57,592 nt of DNA from an uncultured Lachnospiraceae bacterium (GCA_910587765.1 CAJUNR010000031.1:1-57592), one strand, 5' to 3'; shown: positions 44,076-52,210, counted from the stretch's first letter. A program made the numbers and translations. The notes: generated by a model from the letters alone, not told the origin.

Positions 44076-44156
44076 ATGGCGGCTCTCGACAATCTGTCTT
44101 TCGGCAGAAAAGAAAAGGCGGGGATAAAGAATGGAATTTACGTTTCCGAATCATAA
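44076..44156 (+). CDS. possible 26-residue leader peptide
   Basis: ATG 44076 follows the best ribosome site of the area (AGGAGG, 8 nt upstream). It opens a frame of 26 codons, beginning MAALDNLSFGRKEKAG and ending YVSES. The frame overlaps the first 26 nt of the HEAT-like gene in another frame. It might couple translation of that gene, or be what is left of an older gene behind the copied leader. No family recognised. Confidence 0.4.
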   Translation: MAALDNLSFGRKEKAGIKNGIYVSES

Positions 44157-45723
44157 GAAAAAACAAGAGGAAGCCAAGGCGCTCCGCCGCGCGGAGGTGC
44201 GTTCCCAAATCGTAAAGCTGGAAGCAGGGAAAGAGAAGTATCTGGCGGCGCTGTACCCGGTGCTTCTGTCGGGGGACCGGGAGACGGCGGGCTTGGCGGC
44301 GGAGGCGATTCACGGGTATCTTAGTAGTCTGAACGAGTCGAAGCTCATAAAGCTTGACCGGCAGTTCCGGCAGTACACTTCCATGGAGTGGACGATCGAC
44401 TGGACCCGAATATCTCCAAAGGCTCTTATCGACCGGATCAGCAGTCGGGACGTCCGTCTGAGCGTACTGCGGCTGGGCGTCTTTCATCCCAACGGCTACT
44501 TTCGGGAGCGGTGTATGAGGGAACTGGCAGGGGACGAGGCGTCCTTTCCTTATCTTGCCCTTCGTCTGAACGACTGGGTGAAGTCCATCCGGGATACGGC
44601 ATACGGTATTTTATCGGAACGACTGGATGAGGCCGGCGTCGACACGGCGGTAAAAATGCTGCCTTTTTTCGGTCAGGCGAAGAGGGGCAGACGGTATGAA
44701 TACCGGCAGATGGAACTGATCGGGGAGAAGCTTGGCGAAAAAATTCTGCTCCATCGGAAGGAAATCTCTCTGGAGAAGCTTCGGGATCATCCGCCTGCCA
44801 CAAGGCGATTCCTGTACCGGCTGCTGCTTACGCCGGAAGTATTGTCAAAAGAAGAGGCGGACCGGCTTCTGGAGCGGGAGAAAAACGGCAATGAAAAAGC
44901 CATGATTGTTCGGCTGATCCTGGGAAGCTATCCGTGCAGCGACGAAGAGCTGGAGCGTTATCTGACCAATAAAAGTCCGGTTGTGCGGAAAAAAGCGCTG
45001 GAACTCAAGTATGAACATCTGGGCTGCGCATGGGAAGGACTGGAAATGCATTTGCTGGATAAGGCGAAAGGCATACGGAGCGACGTCTGCTACATTCTGC
45101 AGAAGCATACTGACTTCAATATCCTTTCTTTTTATAAGGCGCGGTTTCATACGCCGAAGGAAGCCGTCGCCATACTGGGTGTTGGAGAGAACGGCTGTGC
45201 GGAAGACGCAGGCGTGCTGACAATGTACCTGTCCTCCGACCGTCCGCTGCTTGTCAAAAACGCCATGAAGGCGTTGAGCAGACTGGGGGCGACCGGTCTG
45301 GACGACGTTTACTGGAACTACCTGCAGGATTCGGACCCCGGCATTTCCAAAACGGCATATCTGGCGGTTTTGCGAAGCGGGATTTTTTATGGTTCCGAAA
45401 AGCTGTATCGGGCGTATCAGAACAGTACCTGTGATCCGGCCCGGAAGCATCTGTTGTATCTTCTGGTACGGGAGCCTTCCTGGGAGCGGCTTCCTTTTCT
45501 GCTGCAGCTGTACCGGCCCTGCGCAGATTGTTCAGATAAGTTTCAGATGATGATCCACCGGGCGGTTCGATTTCGGAGTGTCTATGGCAGGATTACCGGA
45601 AAACAGGCGGATGAGATCGTCCGGATTCTGGAACAGCCCGGGCTTTCGGTTCCCGACGGGTTAAAGAAAGAGATTCGGTTTGATCTGGCTCATATCCGGA
45701 TCATCGGGATCGGAGATATTTGA
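44131..45723 (+). CDS. HEAT-like alpha-helical repeat protein
   Basis: A 530-residue soluble protein made of repeated helical pairs, without signal peptide or membrane segment. Repeat-like units include DRISSRDVRLSVLRLGVFHP, DWVKSIRDTAYGILSERLDE, TNKSPVVRKKALELKYEHLG and SSDRPLLVKNAMKALSRLGA, at intervals expected for HEAT/Armadillo folds. The N-terminal 40 residues are charged and helical. Such proteins are scaffolds; partners are unknown. GGCGGGGATAAAG stands before ATG 44131. It shares its leader with the DUF554 gene but otherwise stands alone. Confidence 0.65.
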   Translation: MEFTFPNHKKKQEEAKALRRAEVRSQIVKLEAGKEKYLAALYPVLLSGDRETAGLAAEAIHGYLSSLNESKLIKLDRQFRQYTSMEWTIDWTRISPKALIDRISSRDVRLSVLRLGVFHPNGYFRERCMRELAGDEASFPYLALRLNDWVKSIRDTAYGILSERLDEAGVDTAVKMLPFFGQAKRGRRYEYRQMELIGEKLGEKILLHRKEISLEKLRDHPPATRRFLYRLLLTPEVLSKEEADRLLEREKNGNEKAMIVRLILGSYPCSDEELERYLTNKSPVVRKKALELKYEHLGCAWEGLEMHLLDKAKGIRSDVCYILQKHTDFNILSFYKARFHTPKEAVAILGVGENGCAEDAGVLTMYLSSDRPLLVKNAMKALSRLGATGLDDVYWNYLQDSDPGISKTAYLAVLRSGIFYGSEKLYRAYQNSTCDPARKHLLYLLVREPSWERLPFLLQLYRPCADCSDKFQMMIHRAVRFRSVYGRITGKQADEIVRILEQPGLSVPDGLKKEIRFDLAHIRIIGIGDI

Positions 45724-45798
45724 TGGATATATAGCAATCCAAAATAATACCGCACTTACTTGACAAAAGGTTTGTGATAGAGTCAAGAGGTGATTTAT

Positions 45799-45999
45799 AT
45801 GCTGCATAATGAAACACGAAAACTGCTTATTGACGCCTGGAACAAAAACCATAATGCAAAGGAAGTGGCAGAATGCTTTTCCGTAAATACCAGTACCGTT
45901 TATCGTCTGGAAAAAAGAATGTGGGAAACCGGCTCTGTGGCTCTGGCCGCGGCGTTTTCTACAGACGCCTGTATGCTGGCCACGTGGATTCGGCTGTGA
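45799..45999 (+). pseudogene. IS630-type transposase fragment
   Basis: The first 46 codons read as the N-terminal helix-turn-helix of an IS630 family transposase (ETRKLLIDAWNKNHNAKEVA, STVYRLEKRMWETGSVAL). The frame then departs from the family after VAL and stops at 45999, so the DDE catalytic part is gone. TTGACA (45759-45764) upstream and an AGAGGTG ribosome site remain. No inverted repeats could be paired with it. It marks the left edge of the mosaic region. Confidence 0.65.
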
Positions 46000-46054
46000 A
46001 GAATCATGGGGATGAGTATTGTGGATTCGTTAGAGACGGTGGAATAGAACGGTT

Positions 46055-46393
46055 TTATTCCGGATATGTGTAATGTTGTCTTTGAAGCAGAAGATTTTCC
46101 CAGTCCCGTTCTTCTCTCAGAACACGTAAAATATGAATTTTTCCTGTCTCTTCTGCAACAATGTAGAAAATAATAGATGGTGGGAATGCCTTTTTATGTA
46201 TAGAATATCCTCTGTAAAAAATATGTGTTTTCGGGAAAGCATTTCCGGAATAACAGATATTCTGTATTTGCTTTTTTATATCGGATTGAAAACGGTCAGC
46301 ACGCTGCTGGCCGAATTCTTCCTCAATGTAATCAGACAGTTCTGTGATATCATAAATTGCTTCCCAGGTTAAGACGACTTTATATTCTTGCAT
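46055..46393 (-). CDS. ParE/RelE-type toxin
   Basis: A 112-residue protein of the RelE/ParE superfamily: YKVVLTWEAIYDITELSDYI (about 4-23), FGQQRADRFQSDIKKQIQNI (about 28-47), the core HIFYRGYSIHKKAF (about 57-70) and IIFYIVAEETGKIHILRVLR (about 74-93). It should be a gyrase poison or mRNA interferase; the class cannot be decided from sequence. Its start overlaps the antitoxin stop by 14 nt, as is usual for such pairs. Confidence 0.8.
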   Translation of the reverse strand: MQEYKVVLTWEAIYDITELSDYIEEEFGQQRADRFQSDIKKQIQNICYSGNAFPKTHIFYRGYSIHKKAFPPSIIFYIVAEETGKIHILRVLREERDWENLLLQRQHYTYPE

Positions 46394-46553
46394 GTCTTCT
46401 TGTCTTTCTTAATTCGGTGATTTTTTGAAAGGCGTCTTCCAAAGGCAGTTCGCGATCCGCTTCCATATCGTCAATCCCTCTGTCCAACATACGGAAGAGA
46501 TGTCTGTTTTCCTGTTTTCTGTCAGATGACGATAATTTTTTAAGCAAATTCAT
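46380..46553 (-). CDS. antitoxin of the ParE-type pair
   Basis: A 57-residue protein, MNLLKKLSSSDRKQENRH to RKTRRHARI, charged and helical, directly upstream of and overlapping the toxin gene. GGAG lies about 9 nt before the start on the minus strand. The part ELPLEDAFQKITELRK resembles the toxin-wrapping helix of small antitoxins. No separate DNA-binding domain is obvious, but an inverted repeat lies in the promoter region. Confidence 0.7.
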   Translation of the reverse strand: MNLLKKLSSSDRKQENRHLFRMLDRGIDDMEADRELPLEDAFQKITELRKTRRHARI

Positions 46554-46577
46554 AAAGTCACTCCATTTCTATGATTT

Positions 46578-46594
46578 ACAGTAGTATATACTGT
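46578..46594 (-). promoter_or_regulatory. possible operator of the toxin-antitoxin pair
   Basis: ACAGTA-GTATA-TACTGT, an inverted repeat with 6-bp arms, lies 25 nt before the antitoxin start and covers a possible -10 (TATACT on the minus strand). It fits autoregulation by the complex. Confidence 0.45.
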
Positions 46595-46678
46595 TCAAAA
46601 ACTTTCAATTATAGTTTATCATAGAATGAAAGGTAAAACAATCTGATTAATATGAAACATGCAGGGAAAGGTAACAGT

Positions 46679-46930
46679 TCAGCCCAGGACTTTGCATTTG
46701 TTGCAAAGTCCGTAAAAACATGTACATTGAGCCAGAAGAATCTGCCCCTTGCCGAAGGAAAAGAGACTGTCCGAGATTCTGAGTCCGAAGAGGCTGAAGT
46801 GCATCAGCCACATCGGAAGGACCGCCATGCCGTCCATATCCGGATAAATGACGGGCTTCCAGCCATGGGCTTTATATGTTGCACATCCGCCGCAGATCAG
46901 GGTGTCAGGGGATTTTTCTGAAACAGACAA
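46679..46930 (-). pseudogene. cysteine-containing gene remnant
   Basis: An 83-codon minus-strand frame with normal coding-type codon use and no ATG start or ribosome site. It contains DTLICGGCATYKAHGWKPVI near the N-terminus and CTCFYGLCNKCKVLG at the end, six cysteines in all, which could bind a metal. The start would be a TTG at 46930. I do not recognise the family. The lack of initiation signals suggests a fragment. A plus-strand frame over the same bases (46652-46921) has poorer features. Confidence 0.35.
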
Positions 46931-46935
46931 GTATA

Positions 46936-46988
46936 TTGTGAAAGACCGGTTTTTGGAGTATACTGAGAAAAAAAGGAAAAACCGGTCT
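46936..46988 (+). promoter_or_regulatory. promoter with inverted-repeat operator before the RyR-channel gene
   Basis: TTGTGA (46936-46941) and TATACT (46959-46964) are 17 nt apart. A perfect 12-bp inverted repeat, AGACCGGTTTTT (46943-46954) and AAAAACCGGTCT (46977-46988), has its left arm in the promoter spacer and its right arm just before ATG 46990. It can act as an operator or, in the RNA from an upstream start, as a hairpin over the ribosome site. Confidence 0.55.
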
Positions 46989-46989
46989 C

Positions 46990-48567
46990 ATGAAATCAAG
47001 AAAAAATATCTATCTGTCTTTGATTGTAATTACAGTGTTGATTTACCTCGGTCTTCTGACCGTCCTCTACTGCTCGGAATCCTCCAGTAGCGATGCGGCG
47101 ATCCGGACGTTCGGGGACGCGTTCTGGTATTCGCTGGTGACGCTGTCTACGGTGGGATACGGAGATTTGGTGCCGGTGACGCCGCTGGGACATGCGGTGG
47201 GGATGATCTTTCTGTTTTTGTCCGCCGGTATCATGGTGACGTTGTTCGGAGCGGTCGTATCCTTTCTGGCCGGCGAGGCGCTGCCTTTCTTCCTGCTCAG
47301 TCTGCAGCGGCGTAAAAACTGGTATTATTTTGCGGATTATGGAGTGGAGTCCAATACACTGGCTGCCAATATTTATAAAGAGGATCCCGACGCGTTGATT
47401 ATCTATGGGGAGAAAAGAAGCGGTCGGAGCGAAATTCCCGATTATCCCTGTATGTATCTGAGCGCATCTCCCCATAAGATTGTGGCGAAAAAGAAAAATA
47501 TCGGAAGTAAGTGCAAGATTTTCCTGATGAAGGAAAATGACATCGGCGTCAACAGCCGGGCCGTCAACCTGCATGAACTGTCGGTGGAAGTCTATGCGAG
47601 GACGACGAACGGACAGGACAAGCTTTCCGGAAACATTTATTTTTTTCACAGCTATGAGTGCTGTGCCAGACAGTACTGGCGTTCCAAACCGTTATGCCGC
47701 CATGAGCATAGCATTGTGCTGATCGGATTCGGAAATTACGGTTCCAGTATTCTGGAGAGGGCGATCCTGACCAATGTGATCTCTGCGGAGCAGCATGTGG
47801 CTTATCATATGTTCGGAGATGCGGGAGAATTTCTGGCGATACATCATCGTTTGGGGGAGCTGTTTTCCATGAATGAGGAATCCAAAACAGGGGACTCTTT
47901 GATTTTTCATAAAGAGCCCTGGGTGGAGAATCATGCTGTTCTGGAGCGGGCTGATCGTATCATTATCTGTGAGGATGACGAGCAGAAAGGCTGGAGTATT
48001 TTCTGGACGTTAAACAAATACTATAAAATTTCCGGGCGTATTGATCTTAGAAGCAGCCGGAGGGCGCCGGGCGTCTCTTATTTCGGGACGAATGAAGAGA
48101 TCTATACGCCGCAGCAGATCATCCGCACCAGTTTGAATAAAGCGGCGGTTATGATCAACGAACTTTTCCGCAGATCCGTTTCCTACCCGACGCTTGACTG
48201 GAATGAGTTGGACGATCTCCACCGCCAGTCCAAGATCGCGGCGGCGGATCATCTTCTGATGAAGACCCGGATTCTGCTTCGGGATGAGACGATTACCGAA
48301 CTGACCGCGGATGCGGTAAGGAGAGCCTATGACCGGTATTGCCGAACAATATGTTCGGAAACCGCAAAGGAAATGTATCGGAAGCTGGATCATATGCGGT
48401 GGCTTCGGTTTTACATATTCTATAACTGGAGCTACGGCCCGGTTCGCGACGACGAGGCGAGGCAGCATCCCATGCTGCGCCCTTATGAGGAGCTGACGCC
48501 GGAGCAGCGGCTGGAGCGTGACGCGGCATGGGAGTTGATGGGGAGTATTTCGGCGGAACTGGAGTGA
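46990..48567 (+). CDS. K+-channel-like protein with RyR-like C-terminus
   Basis: A 525-residue protein. Residues 1-100 are a two-helix ion channel pore with the potassium filter TVGYGD at 54-59. A cytoplasmic part with Rossmann-like halves follows (WYYFADYGVESNTLAANIYK near 110-130 and SIVLIGFGNYGSSILERAIL near 240-260), in the manner of RCK/TrkA-N modules. Residues about 405-515 resemble the bacterial RyR domain: LHRQSKIAAADHLLMKTRIL and later DHMRWLRFYIFYNWSYGPVR with HPMLRPYEELTPEQ. I infer a ligand-gated K+ channel. The ribosome site is weak. Neighbours are a gene remnant and an Rpn nuclease. Confidence 0.75.
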   Translation: MKSRKNIYLSLIVITVLIYLGLLTVLYCSESSSSDAAIRTFGDAFWYSLVTLSTVGYGDLVPVTPLGHAVGMIFLFLSAGIMVTLFGAVVSFLAGEALPFFLLSLQRRKNWYYFADYGVESNTLAANIYKEDPDALIIYGEKRSGRSEIPDYPCMYLSASPHKIVAKKKNIGSKCKIFLMKENDIGVNSRAVNLHELSVEVYARTTNGQDKLSGNIYFFHSYECCARQYWRSKPLCRHEHSIVLIGFGNYGSSILERAILTNVISAEQHVAYHMFGDAGEFLAIHHRLGELFSMNEESKTGDSLIFHKEPWVENHAVLERADRIIICEDDEQKGWSIFWTLNKYYKISGRIDLRSSRRAPGVSYFGTNEEIYTPQQIIRTSLNKAAVMINELFRRSVSYPTLDWNELDDLHRQSKIAAADHLLMKTRILLRDETITELTADAVRRAYDRYCRTICSETAKEMYRKLDHMRWLRFYIFYNWSYGPVRDDEARQHPMLRPYEELTPEQRLERDAAWELMGSISAELE

Positions 48568-48698
48568 GGGAGTCTGCCGGCAAATTTAAGATTGACTCAT
48601 TGTGTTTTTTATGATACTATATTCAAGAAGGCAGTCAGCGTCTGCCATCCATCGTTTTCGGCAGATCGCCGGGAATTTCCAAAAAACGAAAATAAATA

Positions 48699-48764
48699 TT
48701 GAACAGTACCAAAAGGGCAGATATAATAGAAGTGACAGAACATTCTGCTGCTTCTTTTGGTACT
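48699..48764 (+). promoter_or_regulatory. promoter and inverted repeat before the Rpn gene
   Basis: TTGAAC (48699-48704) and TATAAT (48722-48727) are 17 nt apart. AGTACCAAAAG (48705-48715) and CTTTTGGTACT (48754-48764) form a perfect 11-bp inverted repeat; the left arm fills the promoter spacer, the right arm lies just before the ribosome site AAAAGGAG. Operator or leader hairpin. Confidence 0.55.
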
Positions 48765-48781
48765 GAAAAGGAGTCAGAGAT

Positions 48782-49651
48782 ATGTTTATCTCTCCAAAGT
48801 CAGATGTCTGTATGAAGGAACTGTTCCGGAATGAGACTGTCCTTCGATATTTTATCAGTGCGGTTCTGGCAATCCCGCCGGAAAATATCCGTACCATACG
48901 TTTGAAAAATACATTTTTGTGGCGGAGAGAGCGGAAACAGAAGCAGGGGATTCTGGATATTCTGGCAGAAATGAACGACTGTACGAAAATCAATATTGAA
49001 GTTCAGATAAAGCATTATGCCCACTGGGACAGACGTCAGATTTTTTATCTTTCCAAATTGTATACGGAGGAATTAAAGGCCGGAAGCGACTATTCTCATT
49101 TGAAAAGATGTATAGCCATTGGTATTCTGGATTTTAATCTGACAGACCGGAAAGAATATCATCATGTCTATCGTCTGCGTGATGAACAGGGGTATGAATT
49201 TTCCGATGTTCTGGAGATACATATACTGGAGCTTCATAAAAAACTGGAAGCGTGCGGAGAAATGGAAGAGTGGATCCGATTTTTCCGGGCGGATTCAGAG
49301 GAGGAGTTGGATATGACGGGAACGAATAATCCGGGAATACTGGAAGCGATCAGAGAGGTAAAGGCCATGAGTCTGAGCCGGCGGCTGCGTATGCGTTATG
49401 AAGCGCACCTGAAACAGATACGGGATGAAAAAGCCTGGAAAGAATATGAGCGTGCGGAAGGACGTACAGAAGGACGTGCAGAAGGGCATACCGAAGGACT
49501 TGCGGAAGGCCGGACAGAAGTGCTTCACCGGATTATCAGGAATATGATGGACCAAAAGATGTCAGATCAGGACATGCTCCGGCTTTCCGGCTGCAGTGAG
49601 CAGGAGCTGGAGGAAATAAAGAAAAGAATCAACAACAGCAGGACGGAATAA
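48782..49651 (+). CDS. Rpn family PD-(D/E)XK nuclease
   Basis: A 289-residue protein of the recombination-promoting nuclease (RpnA/transposase_31-like) family. The start PKSDVCMKELFRNETVLRYF is typical, and the nuclease core GILDILAEMNDCTKINIEVQ gives D59 and E73-V-Q75 as likely metal and catalytic residues. The C-terminus contains five five-to-four-residue units of the type GRTE/GRAE/GHTE/GLAE (about 220-241), a common hypervariable, repeat-bearing tail in this family. Members promote recombination and some act in phage defence. AAAAGGAGTCAGAGAT precedes the start. Confidence 0.85.
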   Translation: MFISPKSDVCMKELFRNETVLRYFISAVLAIPPENIRTIRLKNTFLWRRERKQKQGILDILAEMNDCTKINIEVQIKHYAHWDRRQIFYLSKLYTEELKAGSDYSHLKRCIAIGILDFNLTDRKEYHHVYRLRDEQGYEFSDVLEIHILELHKKLEACGEMEEWIRFFRADSEEELDMTGTNNPGILEAIREVKAMSLSRRLRMRYEAHLKQIRDEKAWKEYERAEGRTEGRAEGHTEGLAEGRTEVLHRIIRNMMDQKMSDQDMLRLSGCSEQELEEIKKRINNSRTE

Positions 49652-49897
49652 TGCACAGGAAAAGACAAGTCCCCCGGTACGCGGGTGCAGATTGAGAGTA
49701 TCTTTTCTGCTGTCTGCCAGCTTTTTTCGGCGGAACACTTTTGCGGTGTAATCCGGGCAGTATTTTCCACGGTTTGACTTGGGGAAGGCATAAATGATTC
49801 CCCTTTCTTCCATATAGGGCACAGCGTGGTTTGCAGTTGTATGTATAATTTGGAGGAGAGGTAACATATAATATCGCTTCTTGATTATACATACCAT
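49652..49897. other. intergenic region without recognised gene
   Basis: The gap between the Rpn gene and the convergent ABC permease has open frames on the minus strand, but none has a ribosome site or a family pattern I know. Base composition changes here from balanced to AT-rich, which may mark an insertion boundary. Confidence 0.4.
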
Positions 49898-50539
49898 TCA
49901 AAGCGTATCTGTCCTCATACACCTCAAGTAAATAATTCCCCATAAAGATAAACCGATCACTGTAACAATGCATTTATTCCATAACCAAACATGATTTTGT
50001 TCATCAGCATATCTAATAAACAGATAAATGTACTCTACTCCCGAAATTCTAAGCAGACTGCGTATTAAAAGAACTATTAACCATACAATACCACAAGCCA
50101 ATGTTGCGATATGTTCCCCGGTATAATAAATTCCAAACAACGCACATAAAGATGACAAAAAGAATGCTGGCGGGAAATAAATAATAAGTAGTTCCCATAA
50201 TGGTAATTCGTATCTGAAAGCAGACGAAAACATCATACAAAAAACGGCAAATAAACTGGATATTCCAAAGGTGATTACATAACGGAGCAGTACCCAATGA
50301 AACAGGGAGTTGCTTTGTGCAGCAATAATATCAAAATTACTGTCTGCCCGTGTCTTTCCCCATTCACCTACGGCGATTGTTACAAAAAACGGGAACATCA
50401 CTTCAAAACTGACCGGGTAAAAATGAAGCAGTTCCCCGGCAATCGCAGAAAGTACAATAAGCGCAGACGTAAAAGCTGCTGATATTATGAAAAAATTTAT
50501 TCCTATAATTTTTATCTCACTTGTGGCTCTCCTAATCAT
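49898..50539 (-). CDS. ABC-2 type permease, second subunit
   Basis: A 213-residue membrane protein with six hydrophobic segments and no ATPase part, e.g. IIGINFFIISAAFTSALIVL and FPFFVTIAVGEWGKTRADSN. It is the third gene of the ABC exporter unit (ATPase, permease, permease). ATG 50539 is chosen because GGAGG lies 6 nt upstream; the reading could extend to a TTG inside that site. It overlaps the preceding permease gene by 4 nt. Codon use is AT-rich, unlike the left side of the window. Confidence 0.75.
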   Translation of the reverse strand: MIRRATSEIKIIGINFFIISAAFTSALIVLSAIAGELLHFYPVSFEVMFPFFVTIAVGEWGKTRADSNFDIIAAQSNSLFHWVLLRYVITFGISSLFAVFCMMFSSAFRYELPLWELLIIYFPPAFFLSSLCALFGIYYTGEHIATLACGIVWLIVLLIRSLLRISGVEYIYLFIRYADEQNHVWLWNKCIVTVIGLSLWGIIYLRCMRTDTL

Positions 50540-51297
50540 TCTGACCTCCAAAATTTATGTCTCAAAAATAACAAACTGCCGAAAACAAGACCACTCCCCA
50601 TAAGAAAAGCCCCATTTGCTATAATGCTTCCAGTATCATTAAATGACCATTTGGGGTTTACCCATATTAAACGAATCAAATCTCCAGAAGTAATCATATA
50701 AAATGGTGCTGCATTTGCTGAACCAACATAAGCAGCATTGATGCCAAAGAATATAGCAGCAAAAAGATAGAACAATCGTATATCTATCATTCCCGGTAAG
50801 GCAACGGAACACAAACTGACAAATAAACTTACTGGAAATGCGGAAACAATAATTGCTTTTACCAGCGGAACGATACAGTCAAGTAACGGAATCGGAAATG
50901 GAGCTGCCACGAAATAAACAGCCGTATTTAAGGCAAGGAAAATGCATAGTATTGAAAAAGCATATAAAAAACCGCTCAACAGCTTTCCCAATATATATTG
51001 CCTTTTTTGCAGCGCATGGGACATAAGCAGAAGTTTCATTCCTGTTTTATTATCCAGCGGAAAACGCTCTGCCAGTAGAAACATCAAGCCAAACATCAGA
51101 ACAAAACCATTAAGGCTCATTGTCCGATAAACAAAGTAAGCAGGCTCATTTAAAAATTCTAAACGTGCCAAATTGCTGGCAGAAGGGTAATTATCCAACA
51201 ATGCAAATATTGTTGCCGCAAGAAGCACACCCCACGTTGCCAGTCTCTTAAACTGCATCTTATATTCATAGCGGATAATTGCAATCATTTTACGCAT
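50536..51297 (-). CDS. ABC-2 type permease, first subunit
   Basis: A 253-residue membrane protein with six hydrophobic segments. It begins MRKMIAIIRYEYKMQFKRLA, the amphipathic elbow helix of ABC-2 permeases, followed by WGVLLAATIFALL. The stretch LAERFPLDNKTGMKLLLMSH is the first cytoplasmic coupling loop. It overlaps the ATPase gene by 8 nt and GGGAGGG stands before its start. Likely forms the exporter channel with the next gene product. Confidence 0.8.
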   Translation of the reverse strand: MRKMIAIIRYEYKMQFKRLATWGVLLAATIFALLDNYPSASNLARLEFLNEPAYFVYRTMSLNGFVLMFGLMFLLAERFPLDNKTGMKLLLMSHALQKRQYILGKLLSGFLYAFSILCIFLALNTAVYFVAAPFPIPLLDCIVPLVKAIIVSAFPVSLFVSLCSVALPGMIDIRLFYLFAAIFFGINAAYVGSANAAPFYMITSGDLIRLIWVNPKWSFNDTGSIIANGAFLMGSGLVFGSLLFLRHKFWRSE

Positions 51298-52168
51298 GTG
51301 CTTTCCCTCCCATACAGTACACATAGGCATCTTCCAAAGTTGCTGTATCAGTTGCAGCCCCCGGAAAAGAGGAATCTTCGTCCATAATTCGTGCAGTCAA
51401 TCCGTGGCTTTCATAAGTTGTCTGTAAGACTACCGATTTCTTTTGGAGTTCGACAAGCTGATTCTCGTTTTCTAAGTGTAAAAGCTTTATTTTACCCTTT
51501 ACCCGTTCTAAAAGTGCGGCAGATGTTCCGGCATAAAACAAGCGTCCTTTTCGTAGTACGGCAAGTTCTTCGCAAAGCTGGTGAACATCTTCGACAATAT
51601 GTGTAGAGAGTAGGACGGTACGCCCCTCTCTTGCATATCGTGATAGTAAACCCCGAAACCGTACCCGTTCTTCCGGGTCAAGTCCGGCTGTCGGCTCATC
51701 AACCACAAGAATCTGAGGATTGCCGATCAGTGCCTGTGCAATCCCAACCCGGCGTTTCATACCGCCAGAAAGCTGCTTTATTTTACGTTTTGAAAATTCC
51801 AGCATTTCAACCTGTTCCAATACTTCATTGACAGCTTTTTTATCATGGATGCCTTTCAACTCTGCCATATAGTTTACAAAATCAAACACGGACAGAGAGG
51901 GATACATGGCAAGTTCCTGTGGCAGATATCCAATCCTCTTTCTGACCTCATTTCCCTGTTTCCGGGAATCAAAGCCGCAGACACGAATTGTACCTGTTGA
52001 GGGAGACAATACTGTAACCAATGCTTTCATAAGTGTAGTTTTCCCGGCACCGTTATGCCCCAATAGCCCAAAAACACCACTTCCAACACAAAAGCTGATA
52101 TCATCAAGTGCCATAACATCATTTGAATATTTCTTTGAAACATGACTAATTTCAATATTTGCTTTCAT
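51290..52168 (-). CDS. ABC transporter ATP-binding protein (BcrA/CcmA type)
   Basis: A 292-residue ATPase: Walker A GHNGAGKTT (37-45), Q-loop around GYLPQE (about 83-88), signature LSGGMKRR (about 132-139), Walker B and D-loop VVDEPTAGLDPEE (about 154-166) and the H-loop STHIVEDV (about 187-194). The C-terminal 80 residues are those of drug or bacteriocin exporters. Start 52168 follows GGAGGTG. A BlaI-type half-site palindrome lies 15 nt upstream, so the operon may be under control of the neighbouring BlaI/BlaR1 pair. Confidence 0.9.
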   Translation of the reverse strand: MKANIEISHVSKKYSNDVMALDDISFCVGSGVFGLLGHNGAGKTTLMKALVTVLSPSTGTIRVCGFDSRKQGNEVRKRIGYLPQELAMYPSLSVFDFVNYMAELKGIHDKKAVNEVLEQVEMLEFSKRKIKQLSGGMKRRVGIAQALIGNPQILVVDEPTAGLDPEERVRFRGLLSRYAREGRTVLLSTHIVEDVHQLCEELAVLRKGRLFYAGTSAALLERVKGKIKLLHLENENQLVELQKKSVVLQTTYESHGLTARIMDEDSSFPGAATDTATLEDAYVYCMGGKAHA

Positions 52169-52184
52169 AAGCACCTCCGATTAA

Positions 52185-52196
52185 CTACATGTGTAG
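52185..52196 (-). promoter_or_regulatory. probable BlaI operator before the ABC operon
   Basis: CTACATGTGTAG contains the half sites CTACA and TGTAG that also occur in the inverted repeat before blaI. It lies between the likely minus-strand -10 (TATTAT, 52206-52201) and the ribosome site, so bound repressor would block transcription. Confidence 0.55.
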
Positions 52197-52210
52197 ATTT
52201 ATAATACTTG

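Noticed and set aside
46652..46921. Plus-strand 89-codon frame
   Set aside because: No ribosome site, atypical composition, and the minus-strand frame over the same bases has better codon use.
49450..49520. CRISPR-like short repeats
   Set aside because: The repeats are in-frame peptide units inside the Rpn gene, about 12 bases long, without spacers. No CRISPR array or cas gene is seen in the window.
49629..49973. Minus-strand 114-codon frame between the Rpn gene and the ABC permease
   Set aside because: No ribosome site, overlaps the 3' end of the ABC permease gene and the Rpn gene end, and gives no family pattern.
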